From positions 13,067 to 53,098 of the forward strand of contig NOKP01000074.1 of NCBI GenBank assembly GCA_002682825.1: a DNA stretch of 40,032 nucleotides, given 5' to 3'. The translations under genes were made by a program, and so were the position numbers. Numbering within the stretch: the first letter of the stretch is position 1; every line of letters starts with the position of its first letter. Below the pieces are notes generated by a model. The model was not told the origin of the DNA and did no database searches. It saw only the letters and a program-made list of their open reading frames with translations. This document shows, piece by piece, positions 10,472 to 19,479 of the stretch. The stretch is from Neonectria sp. B-13 (taxonomy: Eukaryota; Ascomycota; Sordariomycetes; Hypocreales; Nectriaceae).

Positions 10472-11116
10472 TTGGTTACTCCGGGTTCAAGGGGGATTCA
10501 GCGCAGGCCTATCCCTTCCAATCGTGGTTTTGGAATTGCTGCTGTGCTACAGATTCTACTAATACAGGATCTCGCCGCGAATTACCTACCTTCGTATTAT
10601 AAGACGAAACCCAATCGACATGCAAGTTGGCACGGTTGGCTGCTTTCATTGGCTAAACACCCAAAGAACACATGCAATTGTTCAGGTATCTGGGACCCGA
10701 CAGCGCATGCTTCCGACCTGTTAATCAATCCCGATTTGTCCTACTCTACATGGTTTGCGCTGATCATTACCACCCCATCTTCCGCATCCAAATACAGAGG
10801 ACCAGAAGCAACGGCCACGGTGAAAGATATGGATTGCCCCTGGAGTATCAACACTTGTCCATCCCAAGTCCCCGGAGCTTCACCGAGGCAACTATCGGCT
10901 CCGCACGAGTTGGCGTCTCTATGTATCAACTGTGACCAGAGCTGGTTGGTTGCTTCAGTGGTCGCATCAATAGCCTGTCCGCCTCGCGACCCGCACCCAG
11001 GCCAACGGAAGCTGAGTACAACCACTGTAGCTGGCTGGGCGTTGGCACGGATGCGTGTCAGCCGGTGGTGTTTGAGTCATGGTGGCGGGGCGCAACCTGC
11101 TCAGTCCCTTTCTTGA
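10472..11116. other. Two overlapping antisense ORFs, neither assignable
   Basis: A 214-codon plus-strand frame (TTG start, no ATG nearby) overlaps a 94-codon minus-strand frame (11025-10741). The minus one has more protein-like residue use, with an alternating hydrophobic stretch ILQGQSISFTVAVASG, and could be a final exon fragment. The plus one is rich in S, P, T and H, as chance frames often are. Neither has a recognised domain; at most one is real. Confidence 0.2.
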
Positions 11117-11716
11117 ACACGCGTATGTCTGGTGGGCGCTGTTTGATACTTGATGATGGCATGTTTTATTCATATTTCTCAATGTGATTTCCCTCTTACG
11201 GTTTTGGGCATAGACTTGGGGCCAATGGGCCTCGCTGTGTTGGGTATGGCATCCAAAAAGACAAAAAGGACAAGATGAGGACGCCGTCATCCTTCTTCCC
11301 TCGCATATCACTAAGCGCACATGTTGAATGACGACACAATGGCCCTTATGCTGTGCCTCTTGGCTTATCCCAAGGGAACATAATAATTATCTATGCGTAT
11401 GTGCCTCCGTATTGTCTTGTGTATAGCGAGACAGTGACTCGAACGACAGTCTCGTGGTCCTCCTCATGGCCAGACATGTATTGTTCCAGACTCGCATCCC
11501 TCAAAGGATCCGCTACACCCAACCAGCTCCCAAGACTCAGACCTCGCCTCTGTTCCAAAAGGTCCGGGGTCGGATAACATATCACCTATCCAGTATGTCT
11601 CATTACCCCTATGAACACTGGCCAGATGGCCTGGGAACGACGGGGCTGAAAACATGTTGGGACTAGTCGAAGATGATTCCGGGAACCATGGAGCATCGCC
11701 TAGACAAATTATTGGG
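11117..11716. other. Intergenic downstream of the retropepsin-like gene
   Basis: Short frames on both strands only (for example 11817-11464 minus, which overlaps the 3' end of the next gene in another phase). No feature recognised. Confidence 0.4.
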
Positions 11717-12409
11717 TCAGCAGAAGTGTTGAGATGGCCGGTGAAATAGGAACTGACCACCGAATGAAGAGTTTCCAGCGGCAGACGCCGAACTGTTCTC
11801 TGAGTCATTGATCGCAACGCCGCGATGGTTCAGTGAGGTTTCTGTTGCGGCTTGTTTAGCCGCGTCTTCCAGACACTGCAACAAGTCCCACCCTATGATG
11901 ACATTTGCGTCCTTGACGCTTATGGGCGCAACCATTATGCTGACGATTACGGGGGGGGAACCAATGGAGACAGACCGCAAGCCGACGTTGCTTGCATAAA
12001 ATTGTCCATTGGAGGCTGACGAGTTCGACAAAGCGGTTTTTAGGGCTCTGCGCCGCGGTATTGGGTGCAGCGTCAACCCCAACATGTTCGCTGTGTCGGG
12101 GTCGAGCAGCGAAGTCTTGGAGGAGTCATCAATCATGGCAATGACTGGTTCCCAGTCACCCATCCCGCGCATGCAGACCGGCTGTGTGCGTCGTTCGGAT
12201 TGCGATGCTTTCGCGGTGGCAGGTATGCTTGAAGAGGCGGAGCTCGAGGGCGACTTCGGTTGACGACGGCTTTGTTCATTGTCGTTGGGGTCTTCTTTCG
12301 AGGATGTTTCTTTCGGCAGCGTGAAGACCTTGTTGAGTTGATCGAGAGAAATGGAACCTGCAGTCCCATTTGGGTATTGCCGGTTCGGATTCCGTTGAGG
12401 GCGCCCCAT
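11717..12409 (-). CDS. Stand-alone retropepsin-like (aspartyl protease fold) protein with altered active site
   Basis: A single-exon frame of 230 aa starts at an ATG on the minus strand. Residues 1-75 are a low-complexity basic/Ser-rich leader. Residues about 83-182 follow the retropepsin plan: PVIAMIDDSSKTSLLDP (where active proteases have hydrophobic-hydrophobic-D-T/S-G-A), then ANMLGL, a strand-rich middle with SVSIGSPPVIVSIMV, and VIIGWDLLQCL, matching the conserved IIG/ILGxDxL strand. The D-T/S-G triplet is replaced by DDSS (residues 94-97), so proteolytic activity is doubtful. There are no gag, RT or integrase motifs nearby and no stop codons, so it may be a domesticated or free-standing protein rather than a pol fragment. 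The tail after residue 182 is Ser/Asn-rich. Confidence 0.6.
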   Translation of the reverse strand: MGRPQRNPNRQYPNGTAGSISLDQLNKVFTLPKETSSKEDPNDNEQSRRQPKSPSSSASSSIPATAKASQSERRTQPVCMRGMGDWEPVIAMIDDSSKTSLLDPDTANMLGLTLHPIPRRRALKTALSNSSASNGQFYASNVGLRSVSIGSPPVIVSIMVAPISVKDANVIIGWDLLQCLEDAAKQAATETSLNHRGVAINDSENSSASAAGNSSFGGQFLFHRPSQHFC

Positions 12410-13459
12410 GAATGCTGGACCAAGTTTTTGCTGTGTTGTGTTGTGGGTTGTTTATAGAAAGCAAGTAGTGAAGCCAGCGAGGTTGGGGAAACTCACAAGT
12501 ACGTGGAACGTGCAAGAATCATTTGCCAAGGCAAGCATTGGTCAGCTGAGAGGTGCGCGTCTCACGGGAGAGCAGCGGCGCAGCCAAAAAGAGCGACGGG
12601 TTCAGTAGGACGAGAAGTCGTTGAATCCAAGAAGTCCGGTTGAAAGGGTGTTGGACTATGTATGCTACGACTTCGTTGATACTCGATTAGCACCGCTGAT
12701 AATAGTGCCAACCTGAACGTCAACTGTAATGACTTTAATTTGGCAATAACGCTGGGTGCAACAAAGATTCCTCATGGCATTAAGCCTGGTTTGTCAATGC
12801 AAAATCAGGCTGTGGTTTTAACCACACCGAGTACAGGCGATGGTCTCGCCTCATCCTTGATTCAGAATACGGGACTAGTCCATCGGGCGAATATAGGCCA
12901 ATGAATGAAGCAAACCCGATGCAGTCGCCTTCAATATTCAGCCACCATCACTAAGAAAGATGACACGTCACACTTGCAAATGCGGTGTACGAATACAAGT
13001 TTTGCAAGCAAGATCGGGTTTCGATACCAGCTTCTGTCGGCTCAGCCTGATTGCCTGAATATTACCAGCTTCTTGGCTGGCTGATCGAAGGATATTCCAG
13101 ATACCCTGGTGCTTATGGATTTCTTTGTTACAACCGCTTAGGTAAATTCCCAATGGAAAGCCTCAGCAACCCAACATCACGAACCAATTCCAACTCTATC
13201 TCTCAGCTACGAGCTTGGACTTGACTGCAAACGACTCAGTAACGCCACCCGCATATGAGGCTTGCTTGGTTCCGGGGTGTCGATCCAGACCAAAGGTGTC
13301 GGCCGCTGGCGCGGCCGATGGTTGCAGGAAAAGCCGAGACCTGGTGGCTGCTTGAAATTACAAAACAAATCACTCCGGTCAACGGACTTTCACAATCGAA
13401 ATGACAAAATGTGAAGGGATGGTGCCACAAATTCAGCATTGTATCAAAATCGTTCAGCC
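12410..13459. other. Intergenic, upstream of the retropepsin-like gene, ends at assembly gap
   Basis: The first 150 bp are the likely promoter/5' leader of the minus-strand gene. The rest has only frames of 60-80 codons on both strands. A short GC palindrome-like stretch, CGGCCGCTGGCGCGGCCG, is at about 13301-13318. No gene recognised. Confidence 0.4.
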
Positions 13460-14316
13460 NNNNNNNNNNNNNNNNNNNNNNNNNNNNNNNNNNNNNNNNN
13501 NNNNNNNNNNNNNNNNNNNNNNNNNNNNNNNNNNNNNNNNNNNNNNNNNNNNNNNNNNNNNNNNNNNNNNNNNNNNNNNNNNNNNNNNNNNNNNNNNNNN
13601 NNNNNNNNNNNNNNNNNNNNNNNNNNNNNNNNNNNNNNNNNNNNNNNNNNNNNNNNNNNNNNNNNNNNNNNNNNNNNNNNNNNNNNNNNNNNNNNNNNNN
13701 NNNNNNNNNNNNNNNNNNNNNNNNNNNNNNNNNNNNNNNNNNNNNNNNNNNNNNNNNNNNNNNNNNNNNNNNNNNNNNNNNNNNNNNNNNNNNNNNNNNN
13801 NNNNNNNNNNNNNNNNNNNNNNNNNNNNNNNNNNNNNNNNNNNNNNNNNNNNNNNNNNNNNNNNNNNNNNNNNNNNNNNNNNNNNNNNNNNNNNNNNNNN
13901 NNNNNNNNNNNNNNNNNNNNNNNNNNNNNNNNNNNNNNNNNNNNNNNNNNNNNNNNNNNNNNNNNNNNNNNNNNNNNNNNNNNNNNNNNNNNNNNNNNNN
14001 NNNNNNNNNNNNNNNNNNNNNNNNNNNNNNNNNNNNNNNNNNNNNNNNNNNNNNNNNNNNNNNNNNNNNNNNNNNNNNNNNNNNNNNNNNNNNNNNNNNN
14101 NNNNNNNNNNNNNNNNNNNNNNNNNNNNNNNNNNNNNNNNNNNNNNNNNNNNNNNNNNNNNNNNNNNNNNNNNNNNNNNNNNNNNNNNNNNNNNNNNNNN
14201 NNNNNNNNNNNNNNNNNNNNNNNNNNNNNNNNNNNNNNNNNNNNNNNNNNNNNNNNNNNNNNNNNNNNNNNNNNNNNNNNNNNNNNNNNNNNNNNNNNNN
14301 NNNNNNNNNNNNNNNN
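13460..14316. other. Assembly gap (857 N)
   Basis: All bases are N. Any long open frame drawn across it is an artefact. Confidence 0.99.
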
Positions 14317-14437
14317 CCTCAATCCCAGGGCTGTAAAAACTCTTCTTTAGCCCCTCCTTAAAACCATACCCCGCCCATACTCGCCCAGTTTCAGAACCTC
14401 CCAACTCTTCTACTCCGACAGCGTCACCTAAATTACC

Positions 14438-15304
14438 ATGCTACCTTGTGAATCCATCCAACTTATCCTCCTCTCAGTGGAATCATTGAAGCCCTCTCTT
14501 TACCAACCCCCAAACTTGGGCAATCGTCGCAAGGATATCCCCTACGAGAGTGCTTCCGTACTCCACATCTCCAATAGCGCCAAGTACAGCTTCATTACGG
14601 AGAAGTTGCTACTGAAGCTTCTCAGAGCTAACTACGGTTCTCGATCTTCGTCCTTTAAGATTGACAATGACTCCGTTGTACATTTGCAATGGCACTATCC
14701 CAACTTAAAACACATGGAGACGACGTCGCATCTTGTTGTGCGTGACTCCCATTTCCAGATCATTCTACGGAAGGAAGACTGGGAGCGGCCTATCAGGCAC
14801 TGGTTGATGAAAGACTACCCGGAAGAGCTACTGCGCGAACGAGGGATCCTACAACCGCGTCCGAAACAAGACAGCCAGAGTCATGAAGCTGAGAGCATTA
14901 AATCCGAGGCTGAGTGTGGGAGTGCCACGCAGGCATTAGACACAGGGCCTGGTAGAGATGGATATGGGCAAGGAGAAGAGCACGAAGATAGGCACGGAGA
15001 CGTGCAGCAGGATGCTCAGGATCCAGAGGAAAACGAGGGGTCGAACAGCAAGACCGAAGACGAGGGTTCGTCTAGGGATGAGGATGAGGACAATGAAGAG
15101 GTTGAGTTCAAGAGTGAGCACCACGATGACTCCAATGACGAGTCTCAATGGGCCAATATCAAGGTCGTTGATACGGATTCTGAGGACAGTGACGTCGATG
15201 GCGAGACAGAAGAGGACGCATATTGGCACTGGTCACCAGAAAGACGCCAGTGGTTCCACCTAAATGAGGATAGTTCTTTCATGTGGTTCCCTATGCTTGT
15301 ATAA
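14438..15304 (+). CDS. Acidic hypothetical protein, 288 aa
   Basis: A clean single-exon frame from ATG (context TTACCATGC) to TAA. Residues 1-140 are a folded-looking region with mixed charge and aromatic pairs (LQWHYPNLKH, DWERPIRHWLMKDY). Residues about 145-260 are low-complexity and strongly acidic, rich in E, D, S and G with many potential casein-kinase sites. The last 30 residues are aromatic (YWHWSPERRQWFHL, FMWFP) and recall the short W-rich C-termini of fungal proteins of unknown function. No signal peptide or membrane span. No stop or frameshift, so I think it is an active gene. Function unknown; the acidic tail would suit a nuclear or chaperone-like role, but this is only inference. 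The promoter is partly in the gap. Confidence 0.7.
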   Translation: MLPCESIQLILLSVESLKPSLYQPPNLGNRRKDIPYESASVLHISNSAKYSFITEKLLLKLLRANYGSRSSSFKIDNDSVVHLQWHYPNLKHMETTSHLVVRDSHFQIILRKEDWERPIRHWLMKDYPEELLRERGILQPRPKQDSQSHEAESIKSEAECGSATQALDTGPGRDGYGQGEEHEDRHGDVQQDAQDPEENEGSNSKTEDEGSSRDEDEDNEEVEFKSEHHDDSNDESQWANIKVVDTDSEDSDVDGETEEDAYWHWSPERRQWFHLNEDSSFMWFPMLV

Positions 15305-15530
15305 TATTATATTTCCTAAGTATGGTTTAGGACTTAATTGTTGAGCCCATCAGTTTATCCTATTTTGTTCGCCACCTTGACAAAGCTGCAATTACTCCCA
15401 ATCACACAGATAGGACAGGTCTGAAGACAGTTTATTGAGGCGGATAGACTTATGCAGAACATTCTTTCAACAGAAGCGCCTCCATATACATAGATGCTTG
15501 GGATGGCAAGTCTGCGAGGGCGCCCTGGCT
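15305..15530. other. 3' flank of the acidic-protein gene
   Basis: AT-rich start (ATAATATTATATTTCC) fits a fungal 3' processing region. Nothing else seen. Confidence 0.4.
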
Positions 15531-15570
15531 CAGCGCGCCCTGGTTCCCGGCCCATTTGAGACGGCTGAAT

Positions 15571-16200
15571 GACGATGAGATTAAGGCATCGTAAGCATTT
15601 CCGCTGGGGTGCTCGACAGGGGCGCAAACGATATTGCCGACGACGCGGACCCCGACCTGGTCTGCATCCATTGCCGCCGAGCGATGCTGAAGGACACCTA
15701 CGAATTACGTAGCAACCCCCCATGCCAGAAAATGACACAGCAGCGAGCTAACATCTTAAAAGAGTTCTATACTAGAGCGTTAGGCAAGTAAGCCAGCATC
15801 TACGATAAAGATATATATCGTCAAGATGAAGCAACTGCTCATGGTGTCTCGTGATATCATCGAGCCCACTGGTGCGCAAATGCGGGCGAGGAACGAGATC
15901 ATTGCCGCCTTGCGCCAGGGCGATGGAGAGGAGGCCAAGCTGGCGCTTAAGCGGCCCATTCTGCGGCTCTACATGACCTTAATCTACCATCGGGCGGGGA
16001 ACGGGTCGTTCAGGCCCCTGCAACCAGTCGCTGTTGGTTATAGCACGACATCTGGAACAGCGTATCCAGGAGGGTGGCGGAGGATAAGGGATGATGCGAA
16101 GTTGCGCGCACAGACTAAACTAGGTAGGATCTGCCACCATCAGTCGGGGTTTATTTCTATGCAAGCGACCTTCAAGGTCAGTCGCAAGAAAACAGAGTAG
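15571..16200 (+). CDS. Unknown gene or remnant with a CxxC pair
   Basis: A frame from about 15590 to 15791 reads through ADPDLVCIHCRRAML (CxxC) and ends RANILKEFYTRALGK. Directly after it a GTAAGC (15788) and a TCAAG (15825) could bound a 38 bp intron, very short even for fungi. The next frame (ATG 15826-16200, 124 codons) is soluble and rich in A, R and L with ARNEIIAALRQGDGEEAKLAL. The two may be exons of one gene. A second candidate donor (GTAGGA, 16123) would change the C-terminus. I do not recognise the family and cannot find a start upstream of the CxxC, so the gene may be partial. Confidence 0.35.
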
Positions 16201-16919
16201 ACAAAGGAGGAAAGAGACGATCAGCCTGTACCAGACAGAGCAAAGCTTTGCTGCTCCCGGTGCTTTTACTCCGTGGCTCCATCCTAAGGCGTGGACAACG
16301 CAGATGCGAGAGCAGTGGAATCAATGAGAGAGGTCAATGCAGTACATCCCTGTTGGACACCTTCCAATGCCAGGTTTACGCCCGTGAGTACCTTACCCTA
16401 TGCAGTGTACGCCAGACAGTCAGCTTAAGTACCCCGGCCTTCTCCTGTGGCTTGAACAGGGATCTACGGGGGGATAGCAGCGTGAATTCCGATGGGCAAG
16501 CTAGCATCGTATCCGATGCACGGTACCCAAAGAGGGGTGTGGTATGTACCTTGATAGGAGGTTGATGTGTGGCGCACACTGTTGTCTGTCGGAAATGCTC
16601 ATGTTCTTTGTCCCCAACAAAGAGGAGCTTCAAGGATCAGTATGGAGATATTGATGTATCCGTAGTGACCCGAGATCGGTGGATACATCACTACCGTGTC
16701 CACCTCATGGCGCAAACACTGTTCCAACCATGTCCGTTTTAATCTAGCCTCGTTGTTGTGGTTCGTTATTACGAGCCCTCGTATGGTTTTCGGAGATGGT
16801 CGTTTTCCGCTGAATGAGACAGAAACCAACAATGGGACGCAATTGGATGCGCAGGGAGATTAGAGGAATTTGCACGTAGCAGTCGTCTTGTCCTTCCACT
16901 GTTCCGCTCCGGGTTGTTG
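16201..16919. other. Intergenic with a perfect short hairpin
   Basis: No gene seen. The 10-mer TGATGTATCC at 16652-16661 and its exact reverse complement GGATACATCA at 16681-16690 can form a 10 bp stem with a 19-base loop. Its role is unknown. Confidence 0.5.
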
Positions 16920-17330
16920 TCGTCAGGGCTTGACGGGCGTTGGGGCATGGCACAGACCATGTAACTTACCCCTGTTGTGCATGGTTGCAATGTGCCTTCG
17001 GCAAAAGCGGTGAGATCATGCGCCAAGGAATCAGAAAGTTGGAATGGGTTAAGATCAGCGCACATCACTAGACGGCTTACCTTGCATGATCAGCCCTGCA
17101 ACGTACCTCCAGCAAAAGCGGAGTGATCTTGCGCCAAGCAACCAGAAAACTATGATAGGTTAAGATCAGCGCATATCACAGCTTTCCCCGTCGCTAATGC
17201 TTGCTTTGCAGGGTATTAGCTCATGGCCCCTTGTACCCTGCATCCGGCAAAAGCGGCGCAATCAGTCGCCAAGAAATCAGAAAACCGAGACAGGCAAAGA
17301 TCATCACAGCTCACACACAACGAGGACACT
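16920..17330. repeat. Degenerate repeat array, locus 2
   Basis: The unit marked by CGCCAAG-AATCAGAAA recurs at 17021, 17132 and 17267 (spacing 111 and 135 bp), each preceded by a GCAAAAGCGG-like element and followed by GATCAGCGCAxATCAC. It is colinear with 6292-7070 but lacks the 262 bp insertion, and lacks 47 bp where a CCTG micro-homology flanks the missing piece in locus 1. Confidence 0.7.
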
Positions 17331-17655
17331 TTTTGTGAGTGGGGCGAACCAAGTGAGAACAAAGACAAGCGTTTTCAGCTCGCGCGGGGTTCAAAATATC
17401 CCGCTCCCACGTTTCACAGTCTCACATCACACCCACAAGTGCACCTCAAGAGCAATCTCGTCATTCCGCCGCGGTTTGTTTGTCCGTGCAAGAGTGAATA
17501 ACCTTGCTTTTGAACATCTAACAGAGCGAGAAGGGTCAAGTTCGAAGAGCGATACCCACCGCGTTGCCCCGCTGATGTACGGTGGCAAGGGACGCGAGGG
17601 ATGAGCTGCAGTGAAGCAGTGACACTGAGAGGGCTGCTTCCCAGTTGATGCAAGC
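17331..17655. other. Intergenic between the array and the duplicated block
   Basis: Frames of 80-135 codons overlap on both strands without motifs. Nothing recognised. Confidence 0.4.
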
Positions 17656-17659
17656 CACT

Positions 17660-17900
17660 GTTGTCCCTTGCCTATCATAATTAGTCGTCTCTTTTCTGGC
17701 AGGCGACCACTGAGGCAAGCTTGTGTCAGAGGGCAGCTTATTTCACTACCTCCTCACTTCACTAAAAACCCTTTGGTTGCCTCAGCCCCAACAAACCATG
17801 TTGCCTCTCCAGACGTCCTTGCTTCTTATTGTAACATGTACAGCTATAGGCCCGTAATGCCGCGTGGCAGCCGGAAGAACTTGCAGACTGCCCTGGCAAT
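17660..17900. repeat. Duplicated block, copy 2 (partner at about 4130-4400)
   Basis: Colinear with copy 1 but with about 35 extra bases (GGCAGGCGACC...) near 17697-17730. A minus-strand phase runs from about 18025 to here, with the segment EYYKKLFGVHYLFVG upstream and RLPRGITGL inside the block, interrupted by stops. It looks like the 3' part of a decayed minus-strand gene, also represented by copy 1. Family unknown. Confidence 0.45.
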
Positions 17901-18255
17901 GATGCCGCACACAATGGAGCCGTCAGGACTTTTGCACCCCTGACTTCGTCCAACAAAAAGGTAATGAACTCCAAATAATTTCTTGTAGTACTCATCGTTT
18001 GGTGCATCGAAGCCTTCCTATGCATACGCCTGGAGCCATTCAAGACCTCACCAACGAGCGCTTTCGCAATCCACTCACAGACCACGTACCCCTGTTGCAC
18101 ACACTTTACAAGGGTGGGACGTAGAGTTGGAGAGCTAATCTCTTGAGTGGCGTTCCTTCCTGGCTTGCTTGCGTCGTTGTGCTGTCACATAAATCCGCCA
18201 ATGCCACCTCCCTCTCACAGTTGGATGTTCTTTTGACTTTCATCTCTCCTTTCTC
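17901..18255. other. Intergenic upstream of the transcription-factor-like gene
   Basis: Contains the upstream part of the decayed minus-strand frame (to about 18060) and the presumed promoter region of the gene at 18256. At 18218-18285 another plus-strand phase is open and protein-like (PFSWQQWFQMQ), so a longer upstream exon is possible. Confidence 0.35.
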
Positions 18256-19479
18256 ATGGCAACAATGGTTCCAAATGCAGCTGTATAATCTATTCCTTCC
18301 TTTATAAGAGTCCATGCTGATCCGTTAACAGCTCTCTGCGTTCAAACGTGACGTCCTGCCCCTATTTCCATTGTTCTTGCCTAAACGGATCAACGAGCTT
18401 GAGCACAAATCGACAATACCTGGCTCGTTGTGTCAAGATGAGGAATTGGTACTTGGACTTTGCTTGGGTTTGGGAAGAACGGTTACATACGCAAATGGTT
18501 TGCAGCCACAGGAAATTGCGAAGATCGCTCCTGACAATTGGGTCGGCAAATCTATGCAACAGCTCCAGAAAATGCGTACATCGAAGACCATCATGCATGT
18601 CCAGGCGCGTGTCCTAATGTGCTTAGTTGGCAAGTACGTGGGGTTTTTGACTCTTGATCATCTGGAAACTGCATGTCAATCATTAAGACAGGCAGGAGGA
18701 CAAGGAAAATGGTCTCAAGATCTATCCCTCACTGCCGTGGCCCTGTTCTACTGTGTTTGGTATGTTACTATTTTATTGAAGACTGTACTAGGCTGACTAG
18801 GCAGTGAACACCCGCATCCGCCTACACTTGGCAGTATTTCGCAGGACCTACCTAGTGTAGATATGCCACCAGAAGCCTTCTTTATGGAGCATTTCGAAAC
18901 GACCTTTCCTTGCAGGATGTGGGAATACATTCAGGATCTCACCCGACTTCTCCCATGCCAGTCATATCACCAACGACAAAACATACAACAAGAGATAGTT
19001 CGACAAAATCCAATATGCGGAGATGACAACAACATTAACGATCGAGTCTCCAGATGCTTCAACGCCAGTATTCATATGACCACTATATTTGTATTGAACG
19101 CTTACAGTCAAGACTCAGAGATTGCAGTATCGACGAAGGTTGATGCATTGAAAAGTTGGCTAATCACAAGCCAAAATTTGCTCCTGCCAGACAGGATGCG
19201 TAACATTCAAATGTAAGTGATTACTTCGCGGGGTTATGACGGGGACTAATGGGCATTAGGGAACTGGACGTGCTTCGCATACTAGCCCAGCATCATGAAC
19301 AGGGTCATTTTGACCACGATTGGTTGGAACTTGCAGGCGTCACACTTGCCTATCCTCTCCTATCTCCTCCAGCCACAACTCATCTTGCTTTGCTTGTTTC
19401 GAATGTACGGTCCTGGTACAAAGAGTTGGAAGCAGCGAAACAACCTTGTATCGACCCTCAGCTTTTCCACTCCTGCTGA
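18256..19479 (+). CDS. Fungal transcription-factor-like protein (middle homology region only), four exons
   Basis: Model: 18256-18282, 18332-18759, 18805-19212, 19260-19479 (360 aa). Introns of 49, 45 and 47 bp have GTATAA, GTATGT and GTAAGT donors, GCTGAT or GCTGAC branch-like motifs in the first two, and CAG, CAG and TAG acceptors. Exon 2 has the pattern of the fungal-specific transcription factor domain: SAFKRDVLPLFPLFLP at its start, LVLGLCLGLGRTV, then IMHVQARVLMCLVGKYVG and HLETACQSLRQAG, as in PF04082-type regions where the Q-A and Y/G-helix segments recur. No Zn2Cys6 motif is visible upstream, so the protein lacks a DNA-binding domain or its first exon is elsewhere. There are no stops in the exons. 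The first exon is the weakest part, since other phases upstream are also open. Confidence 0.55.

Noticed and set aside
10472..11116. 214-codon plus-strand ORF
   Set aside because: Non-ATG start, residue use typical of chance frames, and a more protein-like frame on the opposite strand; not called as a gene.
13401..14404. Five ORFs of about 300 codons on both strands
   Set aside because: They consist almost wholly of unknown residues across the N gap and are not evidence of coding.
14936..15263. Two ORFs of about 100 codons overlapping the acidic protein
   Set aside because: They mirror the GAR/GAY-rich acidic repeat in other phases.
6292..17330. CRISPR-like array
   Set aside because: Repeat units are long, imperfect and irregularly spaced, the organism is eukaryotic, and no spacer structure is present.
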